Below are positions 34,488 to 45,356 of a DNA stretch of 64,000 nt, piece after piece. Each line of letters starts with the position of its first letter. Positions within the stretch are counted from its first letter, which is position 1. The position numbers and the translations under genes are program-made. The stretch spans positions 30,587,001 to 30,651,000 of the forward strand of contig NC_081822.1 of NCBI RefSeq assembly GCF_030704535.1, read 5' to 3'. The notes under the pieces are model-generated. The model was not told where the DNA came from, made no database searches, and saw nothing but the letters and a program-made list of their open reading frames with translations. This DNA is from Vitis vinifera (Eukaryota; Streptophyta; Magnoliopsida; Vitales; Vitaceae).

Positions 34488-35093
34488 GGGAGAATTATCT
34501 TTTGGGGGTAGATGGACCCCAAATTAACAAAAAGTTCATATAACTCTTCAAATTGAGTTGAAGGATATGAAATATTAACGGACAAATATACCTTTTAAGA
34601 ACATATATAAAATATTTTATAAAATTAAGTTAAATAATTTTTTTTTCAAAAATATTAAATTAAATAAAAGTAGTTTTCAAAAATATTAAATTAAATAATT
34701 TTTTTTTCAAAAATATTAAATTAAATTAAAGTATTTAAAAAAATATTAAATTAAATATTTTTTTAAATATTAATTAAATAAATTTATTTTAAAAAAATAT
34801 TAAATTAAATAAATTTATTTTTAAAAATATTAAATTGAATAAAAGCATTTTAAAAAATATTAAATTACATAAAAGTATTTTTAAAAAATATTAAATTAAA
34901 TAAAAGTATTTTTCAAAAATATTAATTTTTTTTCTCAAAATCAACAAAGGACATTTTTGAAAATACTGAAGGATGATATCCTTCAACTCAATTTCCATAC
35001 TTTCATTGGGTATTGGGTTCAATTTGAAGAGTTACATGGACCTTTTGTTAATTTGAGGGCTCATCTACCCCAAAAACATAATTCTCCCTTTTT
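34488..35093. mobile_element. TIR element with long inverted ends and an internal AT array
   Basis: The left end (GGGAGAATTAT, GGTAGATGGACCCC, AATTAACAAAAAGTTCAT, CTCTTCAAATTGAGTTGAAG) is repeated in inverse order and orientation at 34975-35093, giving TIRs of about 90 bases. Between them, 34615-34930 is an imperfect tandem array with a unit of about 37 bases built on AAATATTAAATTAAATAAAA. There is no ORF. T runs at both ends hide any target duplication. Confidence 0.75.
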
Positions 35094-35269
35094 TTTTATA
35101 TTAAAATAGAAAAAAATTGAGTGGATCCAATCATTGGATTAATAAAAGACTAAATGTGAAAATATTAAAATTGAAATATGCCATTGTAAATGCCAAGAAA
35201 ATCCAACACATACGAAACATACGTAGAAACACAGCCAAGCGCAGATTTTTTTAGCCTCGTCTTCCATCT

Positions 35270-36700
35270 TCATCCTTGACTTGACCATGACCATAACTTT
35301 GCTAGCTTCGCAAGAGCGGCGGCTGAGGTGCCACGTGGCCCCAAAGCTTCCTCCGCCATCTCTCTCAGCTTCCTGCTTCTCTCCCTCAGCTCTCTTCCTA
35401 CTTCAGTATCCATCAACTCTCTGACACTTCTCTCCACCTCTTCTCCGGTCACTAACCGATCTTCGTCTCTCTCCTCCACCGCTATTGCCATCTTCATCAC
35501 CCCCACCAACAATGCCCTATTCATATGCTGCTCCGCATACAGAGGCCACGCCACCATCGGCACTCCCCTCACCACCGCCTCCAACACCGAGTTCCACCCG
35601 CAGTGCGTCACGAACCCGCCCACTGATGGGTGCTTCAGCACTGCCACCTGCGGTGCCCATAACTTCACCACCATCCCCCTCTCTCTGGTTCTCTCCAAGA
35701 ACCCTTCTGGCATCAAACATTCCAAGTCTATCTCATCGGCTTCTTCACTCTGCTTGCTGTTGTCTTTTGGTGGATTCTTCACCACCCACAAGAACCTCTG
35801 TCCGCTGTTCTCCAATCCTTTGGCAATCTCCTTCACTTGCTCCGCCGAGAAGGATCCGCGGCTGCCGAAGCATAAGAACACCACGCTCTTGCTTGGCTGC
35901 GAGTCCAGCCATGTCAAGCAAGCGTGCTGACTTTCACCTTCATCTGGATTGGCTATCAGCGGTCCGACGCAGTAAACCGGCGGAGTTGTGCCTTTGGGGA
36001 CGCACGACCCATCTGCAAGGACTTGAAGCGCATTTGGCTCAAGCGCTTCAAAAGTATTGACCAAAAGACCATCGGATTTCCGGAGGTGTTCGGAGAAGTA
36101 AATTATGTAGTCATAAGCCGGGTCATTTCTATCAAGCAAGGGCTCAGGCATTTGAGTCGCTGGCAGCAGAGGAAACCCAGGAAAACGAAGCAGAGTGTCG
36201 GGGAGGTCCTTGAAACTCTGGGTGGTGTTGATCTCTTCGTGCATCGTCGGCAAGTACAGGTACGCACCAAGAACGGCCGCACCGGAGGTGAAGAAATGGA
36301 AAACCGGTATGCCAAACTCACGCGCCACTGGAAGAGCAGAAGCGCAGAAGTAGTCGATAACGATAGCGCGAGGCTTGGAGGAATCAGGGAGGTGCTTCAG
36401 ATAGTCGAAGAAATCCGAACCGTAGAGGCTTAGGAATTCGAAAGCAATGGCAGCGCGGCTGCGAGTGGGGGCCGTGTCGACGGAGCGTTGAGGCAAAGTG
36501 TGAAAGGTAATGGAGGGGTGGGTTTGGGAGATGGCGTTAACGTAAGAGGTGATGGCCGGGGGGTCGAAAGGACCATTGATGAGTAGAATAGTGATGGAGA
36601 ATTGGTGGCCGTACTGGTGGAGGATGAGCTTGCCCAGCTCCACCATGGATACAAGATGACCCATGCCGGTGGCTGGGAACAGGAGTATTGTGTCCTTCAT
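35270..36700 (-). CDS. UDP-glycosyltransferase, UGT88-like, intact
   Basis: A single-exon gene of 476 residues from MKDTILLFPATGMGHL. An upstream in-frame ATG at 36772 adds 24 residues with no UGT similarity, so the later start is chosen. GT-B fold family 1 enzymes transfer sugar from UDP-sugars to small hydroxylated molecules in the cytosol. The catalytic dyad is present: His15 (GMGHLVSM) and Asp116 (AIVIDYFCA). The PSPG sugar-binding box spans Trp348-Gln391, with HCGWNS and ending in YAEQ; the terminal Gln is usual for UDP-glucose users. The overall pattern, including CFGSRGSFS and LWVVKNPP, fits the UGT88 group, known for flavonoid and phenolic glycosylation. The substrate cannot be read from sequence. 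The gene is closely related to 45357-46799 and to the fragment at 16030-16500. Confidence 0.95.
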   Translation of the reverse strand: MKDTILLFPATGMGHLVSMVELGKLILHQYGHQFSITILLINGPFDPPAITSYVNAISQTHPSITFHTLPQRSVDTAPTRSRAAIAFEFLSLYGSDFFDYLKHLPDSSKPRAIVIDYFCASALPVAREFGIPVFHFFTSGAAVLGAYLYLPTMHEEINTTQSFKDLPDTLLRFPGFPLLPATQMPEPLLDRNDPAYDYIIYFSEHLRKSDGLLVNTFEALEPNALQVLADGSCVPKGTTPPVYCVGPLIANPDEGESQHACLTWLDSQPSKSVVFLCFGSRGSFSAEQVKEIAKGLENSGQRFLWVVKNPPKDNSKQSEEADEIDLECLMPEGFLERTRERGMVVKLWAPQVAVLKHPSVGGFVTHCGWNSVLEAVVRGVPMVAWPLYAEQHMNRALLVGVMKMAIAVEERDEDRLVTGEEVERSVRELMDTEVGRELRERSRKLREMAEEALGPRGTSAAALAKLAKLWSWSSQG

Positions 36701-36782
36701 GCCTGCCCTCTGTTCGATTTGGGTGTTTTGCTCAAGAAGGGCGGAGGGGGTGAAGGGGTGAATGGTTTGCAAGCAAGGATTA

Positions 36783-36990
36783 AAATATCCAGATCTATGA
36801 TACCACTAAACGAATATTTTCAGATATTTTATTAATTTTTTCCCTTTTTTTTTCTTTTGTTTTAATAGGTATTTTTGGATATTTTATCATATTTAATTGA
36901 TTTTCTAATTTTTATTATTAAATAAATAAAGTATAATTATTTTATTTTTATATTTGATTTAATTTATTACCAAAAATATAAAAAAAATAA
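36783..36990 (-). repeat. possible fragment of the ATATCG-ended repeat family
   Basis: Contains ATATCCAGAT, ATATTTTCAGATATTTTATT and an AT-rich block (ATTTGATTTAATTTATTACC) similar to the core of the copies at 8.2 and 31.8 kb when inverted. Ends are not defined. It lies immediately upstream of the UGT start. Confidence 0.35.
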
Positions 36991-36994
36991 TTTT

Positions 36995-39900
36995 GATATC
37001 TTGGGTTTCGGTGATTGATCCCGCACTGCTTGGGTTCAAAGTATCAATTTTGATATCAAATTGATATTTAATGTTCAAAGTGTGGGGCTTTGATTAGACT
37101 CTAAATAATAACAATCAACCTCCAAAATTATAATTATTTTTTCTTATTTGATAACAATCGAAAAATAATAAAATATATATAAAAATAATAATAATTATTA
37201 ATTCTATTTTTTTTTTTTTTCTGCATATTTTGGCTTTATTTTCTTTTTGTGTATCACAGTGGGGTTGGTGGTTGCATTGGCAGACAGTGTCATTCAAGAG
37301 TCGTACCTCAACTAAAGCTTGCCCACCGCTTCCCAATGTTACCAAAATTAAATATTCAACCTCCATCCACGCCAACATTACAATGCAACAGTACAGAGAA
37401 ATGTATGAGATCTTAAAAAGTCAACTTTCAAAATATTAAATAATATTTTATTAAAATCATTCATTTTTTAATTGAGGAGATTTATTTAGGGATGCCAAGT
37501 GCCAACGGCTAGGTTTGGGACAAACAGGTCTCATCCAAATCCAACCTCATTTATTCAAAATATTTCTCATCAGTATTTCATTAAAATTAAATAGGAAGGG
37601 ACGGGGTACAAGAAATTCTCATACCTATGGTGCGCCCGTCCTATCCCTTTTTTTTTTTTTTTTTGAAATTTTTTTAATTAGTTTTTTTTAAATTATTTAA
37701 AAAAAATTTAATTATGTTAAAATAAATATATTTTATAAACAATTAAAATATTATAATTTTTTATAATGTATTTTAAAGGTATTATTATTATTATATATAT
37801 TAAAAATAGAAAAATAAAAATTAAATCAAATTGATTTTTGAAATTAAATTTGATATATATAATCTAGAAGGGTGGAATAAGACTATACCTAATCTGTTGC
37901 TAGTGTTTAAAAAAATCTTAAATCCTTTGTAAACATATTGATTTTAATTTTAAACTCGTGCCGTTGAGGGAAAGATGAGTATTTGAAAAAACTCATCTTA
38001 TGGTATTAGTATTTTATTTTCTAAAATTGTTTTTTTATAGTGGAAAATTATTTAGTATTTAGCCGACAAACTTCGAATAAGATTTTTAAAAATACCTTTA
38101 GAAGAAAAGAATTTTCTTTTTAATTAAAGTTACTTAGAGGATTTAAGGTAGGTTTGTTTGTTTCCATTTTCAAAGAAAATAGAAATTTTAAAATATATTT
38201 AGACAATTTTATTTTATTTTCATTTTATGAAAAAAAATGAGTTTAAAATTTTTTTTGGTTAAAAAAGGTGAAAACATAGGACCAATTTTTGAGAAATGAA
38301 AAAACTAAGAAGGAAAAGAATCATATGAAAAATCTTATGGGATCCATGTAAAAGGAATATGATTATTACAAATATAAAAAAAATATCATCATGATTAAAA
38401 CATGATGGGGTATATATTTGAAATCAAATATTATCTTAAAAATAATATATAAATATTTTGTTCGTAGTTTTAAAAGGTGCTCAAGGGCGGACCATTCTCT
38501 AATCATAGCACTTTGCTTGCTTGCTAATACATGTCTCGTTGAAGAGACCTACTTTGCTATGTTTTACTTTTCTTTTTAAACACTTTATTGTTGAAAATTT
38601 TAATTATATATCTTACTTTTTTTTATTAAATACTTCTTCCTAGATGTTTGGAAAAAAAAAATTATTAATTGGATCAGATTTTAGATTATATTTTATAAAA
38701 TCGATATGTATTTTAGGTCGGGTTTCAATTCACTTAGGCTTACCTTGTTTCACTTAGGTCTTATGTCTTTTAAAACTACGTGTTTGCTTATTTATTAAAT
38801 TATAAACTAAACTAATTCATGCATTATTATTACTATTATTATTATTATTATTATTATTATTAGAATAGAGTGAATTTCAAGGAAGAAAAATTCCTCAACT
38901 TGTAATGTTAACATATTTATATCATTAGTGCAATGTATTTATATCGTATTTATTTTTTATGAAAAAGTTAATAATTTTAGAAATCCTGAGTTATACCCTA
39001 TTAGCATTAGAATTAACACATCACATCAAAATATTAACATCATTAACTCAATATATTGAAATTACTTCATTTTTATTAAAAAAAAACCCCACAAGTCTCA
39101 CATATTCAAATTAGTACTTAATTTGTTTTTAAAGACGGTTCATAGCATAAGTATGCCACGGAATATAAGATAACCATTCAAATTGTCGGTTTTATAAAAA
39201 AGTTGAAAATTTTCTCAATTAAGCTTTATTATAATGTATTACAATATTAATATATTTTCTATCATACATGCATTTTGTATATAAATAAAAACACCGTGCA
39301 AAAGAAAAAAAAACATATATAAAATTATTTAATTATAAAAACTAAAGAGCATTAAACATTTTACGTCCTTTTCTAATTCTTTCAAAACAAATTTAAGATG
39401 ATTATGAAATTTTATCCTTTGAAAATTCCCCCACACCACCCCCAACCCACCCTTAGAGGTCATTATCACATCTAACTCCCATATTTGGTAATTTTCCCCT
39501 CATAAAAATGATGTTGGGTAAAACTTGTATTGAATTCCTCTTAAAGATTAGGTTGATTGTTTCTTAATTTGGATTGAACCAACCAACCAACCCGTCAGAA
39601 GTTACAACCCTATACTTCTCCCTTTTTTTTTCCTCATTTTTTGTCTGCTCTGATCTCATTGCAACCCTAAATTGCAAGCCTCTGCATTTGCACTTCCAAT
39701 AAACCATACATGTTTGGCTAACAGAAGGCGAAAAAACAAAAACAAATGCACAGTCCAAAAAAAAAAAAAGAAAAAGAAAAAAAAAAGATTTCTCCTAATT
39801 GCAAAAGTTTCTCATCAACAGTTACTGCATACATACACACCCCAAAAGAAGATGAAATGCTTCAAGACCTTACTGAAATCCTCATGCTTCTATACGAGAA

Positions 39901-40080
39901 AACCATTATTTTTGTACGTAATTGCACCATTCCAGGACACCAAAATTAGTCACTAGCAGTTAAACACAATGTACTAAAGAAATCATTCTACTAAAATTAC
40001 TGTCACCTTCTAAGGAGAAAAAAAACAAAAAATCATCCACGAGAACCATACTGATGAACATCTAAAATCATATATAGACT
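36995..40080. other. intergenic spacer
   Basis: AT-rich and non-coding. It includes T-runs at 37207 and 37650 and an (ATT)n microsatellite at about 38825-38862. A pyrimidine/purine-biased stretch lies at 39600-39790. No gene is recognised. Confidence 0.5.
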
Positions 40081-40484
40081 GTTTCTCTGGGCAGCAAAGC
40101 AGTCTCCTTATTTCATTACATATAATGGTTCAGAAACAGATAGAATTATTATCATCTGATTGCAGTATCAAATCCATGGTCATAGCTTCAGGAACTAGCA
40201 AGTATAACATGTTCAGCAGGCAACTCCTGCATAAACTTTCCAAATAAACTCCTTTTAGACAGCAGAACTAGAATAGACCTTTTACCATAAACCAACCATT
40301 TCTAAGGTTGATACAAGTATCTGCATCTCTCGGGCAAATCAACCACCATGCTGATGAAAACAAACGAAAGCTTCAACGCAACCCCCTCCCAGCAATGTGT
40401 TACAAGCTATTGATGTGTTCTTGCATCCAGACAATCCAAACTACTCAATCACAAAACCAATGTGTTATTGCCATATCAATCCTG

Positions 40485-41098
40485 TTATAAGTTAGATAAA
40501 TGACAACCACTCCTGATTTCAGGCAGCTAATAAAAAGAATTACGCAATTATCAGAAACTCGGGCAGGTTGGCTCAGGGCCCCAACCCAAGCCTCCGCACT
40601 GAAACCTATTGTCCCAAGATTGGCTTATTCTTGAGGTCAAGACTAGTAGGCTAAATAGTGCACATAAATCTCATGGGGAAAAATGAAATTAAAAAGAGAA
40701 ACTTAAAAATCCAACCAAATATCAAATTAAAACAAAAGGGGTAAAATCTATCATCAAAAACCTATAAGAGCCACAAAATTCGGTTTTGAAGGAAGCTTTG
40801 GTTGTAGAAAGTATTTGAAACATCCCATATCATATATAAATGGATAATGGTTGGGGGCTTGGGTTGTACTGGCTTCAACATGTCTGAGTTAGAGCCCTAA
40901 CAAACCATAATTCTATACTATATACTATTAGATTTAGAGGAAAAGTTCAAAGATTAGAACCTTGATTAATTCTCCATGAAAATTTTCAGGCATCATCACG
41001 GGAGCAGCTGCAATAAGCCCGAGATCTCGCGCACCAGTGCAGGCTTTTGATCCCATTCCCCCCTGTGCCAGCACTGGGGAACAATGGATTGATTGCTA
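40485..41098 (-). promoter_or_regulatory. eRF1 leaky-stop module: UAG-CAAUCA, in-frame extension and 3'-UTR intron
   Basis: After TAG (41098-41096) the same frame stays open for exactly 45 codons to a donor AAG|GTTCTAATC (GT at 40960-40959). A good acceptor, TTCTTTTTATTAG, lies at 40527. Joining the two keeps the frame for 13 more codons to TAA at 40487-40485. The intron would be 434 bp (40527-40960) and lies about 135 nt after the stop, beyond the usual 50-55 nt limit for NMD triggering. Downstream 3' UTR looks continuous to roughly 40100. The stop context fits the CARYYA rule. Splicing is predicted, not shown. Confidence 0.68.
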
Positions 41099-42409
41099 AT
41101 CTGAATCATCATAATTCTCTCCATCATCAGAAACCTCATCAAAGGACCTCATATCCAGCTGGTAACGAAGAATTCCACCTATACCACCAAATCCTCTGCA
41201 GAACTGCGATCCCTCTTGTGATTTGTTGGTCACAAACTCAAGTGTACAACCAAAGCGCTTGTACTCATTAGCAAACCACTCTAGCAGTGACATCTTTTCC
41301 TGAACCTCCAATTCAGCAGAAGTAGCCGTATCCCTGAAGTGGCTCTGATTGCTCTCTTGTTCCTTGTTCAAGTGTTTTATGACTATCTCACCCGTAATAT
41401 TGTTTTTCAGAACATACCTACTAATGTCAAGATTTTCCCACACAATCAGGGTCTCAACAGCACCCATCTCCAAAGCTTTCAGTGTGTCATCAACGCCAAA
41501 GACATACTTCCCAGTATCCTGGCTGATCTCCTCAAAATATTTCCCTATCAAGCGCTTCTCCTGAATGAACTTCACATTGGATAGGATCTCAGATGACAAC
41601 TCTATTGCCTGATTGAAACCATTTTCACCTCCATAAGAAACATCAACCACATTCAGTATTTTGGCCTGAAGACGGGGATCAAACATGTCAGACTGACTCA
41701 GCTCAGTTTTGAAGTCAGCGGAACCAGCAAGTATCAACCCTGAAACATTGGGCTGGCTGGTGGCAGGATTGATAAAAAACTGGGTGGCAAGCTCTGCAGT
41801 TTTCCTCACATAGTTGTGCCGCTTCTCCATTCGAAGACGAGCAAATCGAAGAGCCGACTGGCCACCTCTTCCATGCTTTTTTGGAAGGTCAACAGTAAAT
41901 TTGTGAAGCACCTCCCTGGTGTTCCCACTTAATGTGCCAAAGAGGGTACCATTTCCATCCATGACAATAAAACCAAACTTGTCGTCAGATTCTAAAAGTT
42001 CGTTCAGAGCTTCCGTATGGAACTTGTTGTCACATAGGTAAAGAGAGGCATTTATAGGCCTGAAAGGCTCAAAGTCAATTGTCACCTTCTTTTCCTTTCC
42101 ATCTTCAGTCACAATCGTGCCAGTATACAGCACAAGACCATTAGGAGGAACCTTGTTGTACAGCTTCAATCTCTGCTGCGCAGATGTGATTGCACCTAAA
42201 ACAGATTGACGATTGACCCTACTTTTAATGTTTGAAGCAGTTCCAAACTCATCTCCAAGCATCTTGGTAACCCTTGATATTTGATCACGAGGAGGCATGA
42301 TAAGAGAAATCATGCTGGTACCATTGCCTCTAGCAGCTTCCAATGCTTTGATCAACTTCTTGATCTTCCATATCTCAATGTTCTTATCTGTTTCATGACC
42401 ATCAGCCAT
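41096..42409 (-). CDS. ERF1: eukaryotic peptide chain release factor subunit 1 (eRF1)
   Basis: An uninterrupted coding exon of 437 residues, the usual length of plant eRF1. It recognises all three stop codons in the ribosomal A site and, with eRF3, triggers peptide release. Diagnostic motifs are all intact: TASNIKS (57-63) and YLCDNKF (124-130) in the stop-decoding N domain, and GGQ at 182-184 in [13 protein letters not shown], which inserts into the peptidyl-transferase centre. The acidic C-terminus ([10 protein letters not shown]) belongs to the eRF3-binding side. The stop codon is TAG followed by CAATCA, a TMV-class readthrough context. The gene has a predicted 5'-UTR intron and a predicted 3'-UTR intron, annotated separately. 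Such introns and a leaky stop have been linked to autoregulation of plant eRF1. Confidence 0.97.
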   Translation of the reverse strand: MADGHETDKNIEIWKIKKLIKALEAARGNGTSMISLIMPPRDQISRVTKMLGDEFGTASNIKSRVNRQSVLGAITSAQQRLKLYNKVPPNGLVLYTGTIVTEDGKEKKVTIDFEPFRPINASLYLCDNKFHTEALNELLESDDKFGFIVMDGNGTLFGTLSGNTREVLHKFTVDLPKKHGRGGQSALRFARLRMEKRHNYVRKTAELATQFFINPATSQPNVSGLILAGSADFKTELSQSDMFDPRLQAKILNVVDVSYGGENGFNQAIELSSEILSNVKFIQEKRLIGKYFEEISQDTGKYVFGVDDTLKALEMGAVETLIVWENLDISRYVLKNNITGEIVIKHLNKEQESNQSHFRDTATSAELEVQEKMSLLEWFANEYKRFGCTLEFVTNKSQEGSQFCRGFGGIGGILRYQLDMRSFDEVSDDGENYDDSD

Positions 42410-42450
42410 TGTGCAATATAGTACAGACTGAGGAAATTAATGAAAATTGC

Positions 42451-44185
42451 CTGCAAAGATGGCAGAATATAAACTCAAATTCTGAATCTAGTAGTTCCAT
42501 AATGAAAAAATAAAACTAAAAATGGTGCTTAATATCCTGATATGAGGTGAGAGGCCAACTATAAAAATTTAAAAAGTACAGGGGGAAAAAAACTGCCAAT
42601 GATTCAGAAGCAATCTTCAATTAGTTGAGCATTGAATATTGAAAATTGGAAAATGCAGATTGGAAGATACTGCATAAAATTAATATTATACAGTATCTTG
42701 TATGTTGAAAGTCATGTGTGCAGAAAAAATGAGCACTCCATTCATTTAAAAATGACTATTTGACATGCATTCTGTAAAGAGAATTCAAGTGAGAAAAAAT
42801 CAGGATTCACAGAGGAATCATGCTTCATTATCTCAATGAAGACAAGCATACTCACTTCATACCGAAAACTAAAACCTTAACCAGAATAGAAATAACAGCA
42901 AAGAACTTCAAATAATCATGTCAACAACTGAAGAAACAAATAGGGGGAAAAAGAAGCAAACAATAACTGCTTTAGCTGCATGTATTAGGACATCACTATG
43001 ATTACTGTACGCTTAAGCCCCATGCCACCTCAAATTTAGATAACTGCATAAATTATTCCCTCAAAAGAAAGGTATTGGTCACGCGCCAAACTCTAGGTTT
43101 TAAGACTCAAATTAAAATAACAGAATAAAATTTCTGAAGCATTATAATTTTTTTCCCCAATTGTAATGCAAACCACAGAAAAAAAATTTCATACCAATCA
43201 ATTGTCTGTCACAATTGAGTTTTCTACAAGTAGAATAGTTTCAGAAAGAAGGAGAAAATTGATTGCTTGATCATCCTCATAGCTTCCAAAGATTCCCCCC
43301 CTCCCTCTCTCTCTTTTTTTTTTTTTACTGTTACGGAGGATGCAACTAAAGCAGCTTGTAAAACAATAGCCACATACAACTATAAGATAGCAACTAGATG
43401 CTTGAATTTGTATTTGGGTTTCTAACATCTTAATCCTGCTCCAAATAACTCATAGCTGCTATTCCAAACCTATGAATTTGGGGGTTTAAACTCAATTCAC
43501 AGATTTCACCAACATACAAAAATGCCTTCTTAAAGTTCTTCCAAAACCACAAATTCAGATGTTTTGGAAACAGGTTCAAGTCCATAGTTTTCAGTTTTAA
43601 TTTTAATCCTGTGAAATTTCAGAATCTTCCATTCATTTTTTGAGTTGTTTTGATCAACTTGTGGCCCAAGAAATTCAAATCCATCCCCATATCCAGTGTT
43701 GCATAAAGGAATCGACAGTAATTAATCACAATCTCAGCTTTATCTCTATAAAAACCAAGGAATGAATCATCCATCTATAACAGAAATTCCCACTCGACTA
43801 CTACGATTCAGAATCTGAAAGAGATTTACGAGATTATATAAAAGCTAACAACATGCGGGCAGATCCCAATACAGGAGTTATAACAGAACAAGCTTTTATC
43901 GGATCTACACGCCACTCAATGGAAAAAAAAAAGGGTTTGTTCTCCGTTTGGTTGCCGAGAAGACGAAGGAAAATGAAATAAAACTCAACTGGAAAGCCAA
44001 AATCAACTTTATCTTTACACGATATTTACGAAAAATATCACAAGTGTTCCTGTTGTCGTTTCAATTTGATTCAACAACAAAAATATCATTTTTCTGGCGC
44101 TTTCCCCGTTTTCTCAGGAACCAAACAGATAGATAATTAAAGAATATAAGAAAATTATGGTTTTGATATAGAAAAAGCAACTTAC
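42451..44185 (-). other. predicted 5'-UTR intron of eRF1
   Basis: The donor (TTTG|GTAAGTT) is at 44185 and the acceptor (CATCTTTGCAG) at 42451, both on the minus strand. This leaves a first non-coding exon from about 44186 to 44270 (CT-rich, containing CTAGGGTTT) and 41 bases of second-exon leader before the ATG at 42409. Length is 1735 bp. Long leader introns in housekeeping genes often boost expression. The splice sites are strong; the exact cap site is not known. Confidence 0.75.
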
Positions 44186-44269
44186 CAAACCCTAGATCGA
44201 AGAGCAGCGTAGAGAGAGAAAGAGAACACTCCGCCTTTTCTGAAAACCCTAACTCTATCCTATTCTCTC

Positions 44270-44500
44270 CACCACGCGTCGTTTCCTGTCACTTAACCAC
44301 GGTCAAATGTGAAACTATAATTCCTAACTATGGTTGAGTCAGCGACCTCACTTGGGCCTATCCCAATTCATGAAGCCAGCCCACTCCACCGGGTAAGGAC
44401 TAAGGAGTGGGGCTCCGACTCCATCAATCGGGTGGATCTGCAGCTAATCAAGCCTAAGAGTCCATTTTAGTATTTTACAATGCCTCCGTTTTAAAGAAAG
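44270..44500 (-). promoter_or_regulatory. probable eRF1 promoter region
   Basis: Upstream of the predicted non-coding first exon. Composition is more balanced than in the spacers, with GGCCCA-type words (TGGGCTGG, AGGCCCAAG on the minus strand near 44360-44390) resembling the TCP/site II motifs of plant housekeeping promoters. No clear TATA box. Confidence 0.4.
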
Positions 44501-44528
44501 AATTTGAAATAAAAAACTTATTTTTGTC

Positions 44529-44755
44529 TTGGTGTTTGTTTTTTTATTGAAAAAAAAAGCCAAAAAAATTAACTTTTTCTATTTAACTAAAAGTAACCCG
44601 TTGATAGCAACCAATATAACCAAATTAAACATATTGATAATTAGTTCCCTTTAATAATTTTGATTAATATTCACATTTTTTTTAATTGAATAGAAAAAAT
44701 CAAATATTTTAATTTTTTATTTAATTAAAAAATTAACAAACATCACCTAAATATT
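44529..44755. mobile_element. MITE-like element, family M3, copy 1
   Basis: Left end TTGGTGTTTGTTTTTTTATT and right end AATTAACAAACATCACC are imperfect inverted repeats. The internal AAAAGCCAAAAAA block is shared with 49928-50212. No ORF. Confidence 0.5.
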
Positions 44756-44759
44756 TTTC

Positions 44760-45300
44760 AAGTGGCATTTTAGTCCATTAATTGACATATACAAAGAAAG
44801 TCTCAAAATGCTTTCATATATACAAATTACGCCTCTTAAGGTCCTCTATAGCTATTTGTTTCATTTGGCAAGCATAAGCATCCATTTCATCTTTAAAAAA
44901 ATAAAAATTGACAAAAGATTGTGGAAGAATTGATATAAAATTATTTTACTTAAAGTATCATAATCACTATTATTTAGATGTGCAGATGTTAGTTATTTTT
45001 TAGATCCCCACAATGTTACATTTTAATCAAGGTATTTATCTACCTATGATAATATTACATATCATATAGAGTTATTAGTAATCATATTTTTAAGATCTAG
45101 GATCTGACATATTCTGCAATTATGTGGATCATCCTCTATCAAAGATAAAATAAATCGATAATATTTCATTTAAAATTTATTGATATGATAATTTCTTAAA
45201 TTTTCTTGCAGCTTTCACCATTATTGTACTTATTGTAGTCGGTATAATTGTAACCTAATCAATAGGTTTAGGGTTATTACAAATGAAGAACTTCAAAATT
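44760..45300. other. intergenic spacer
   Basis: AT-rich sequence downstream of the second UGT (its 3' flank on the minus strand). No gene or repeat family is recognised. Confidence 0.5.
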
Positions 45301-45356
45301 CACTTTCTTTGAAAAGTTTTGAACTTCTTTCTCAGTCATTTTCCTTTTCAAAATAT

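Noticed and set aside
34615..34930. CRISPR-like spaced repeats
   Set aside because: Degenerate AT-rich tandem array without unique spacers inside a TIR element in a plant genome.
35328..36433. Long plus-strand open frames (up to 200 codons) opposite the first UGT
   Set aside because: They are antisense shadows of a GC-richer coding exon. The minus-strand frame carries the UGT motifs and the plus frames carry none.
36701..36772. Upstream ATG extending the first UGT by 24 residues
   Set aside because: The extra residues have no family similarity, and the fold starts directly after the internal Met (ILLFPATGMGH).
41339..41584. Plus-strand frames inside eRF1
   Set aside because: Shadows of the conserved minus-strand eRF1 coding sequence.
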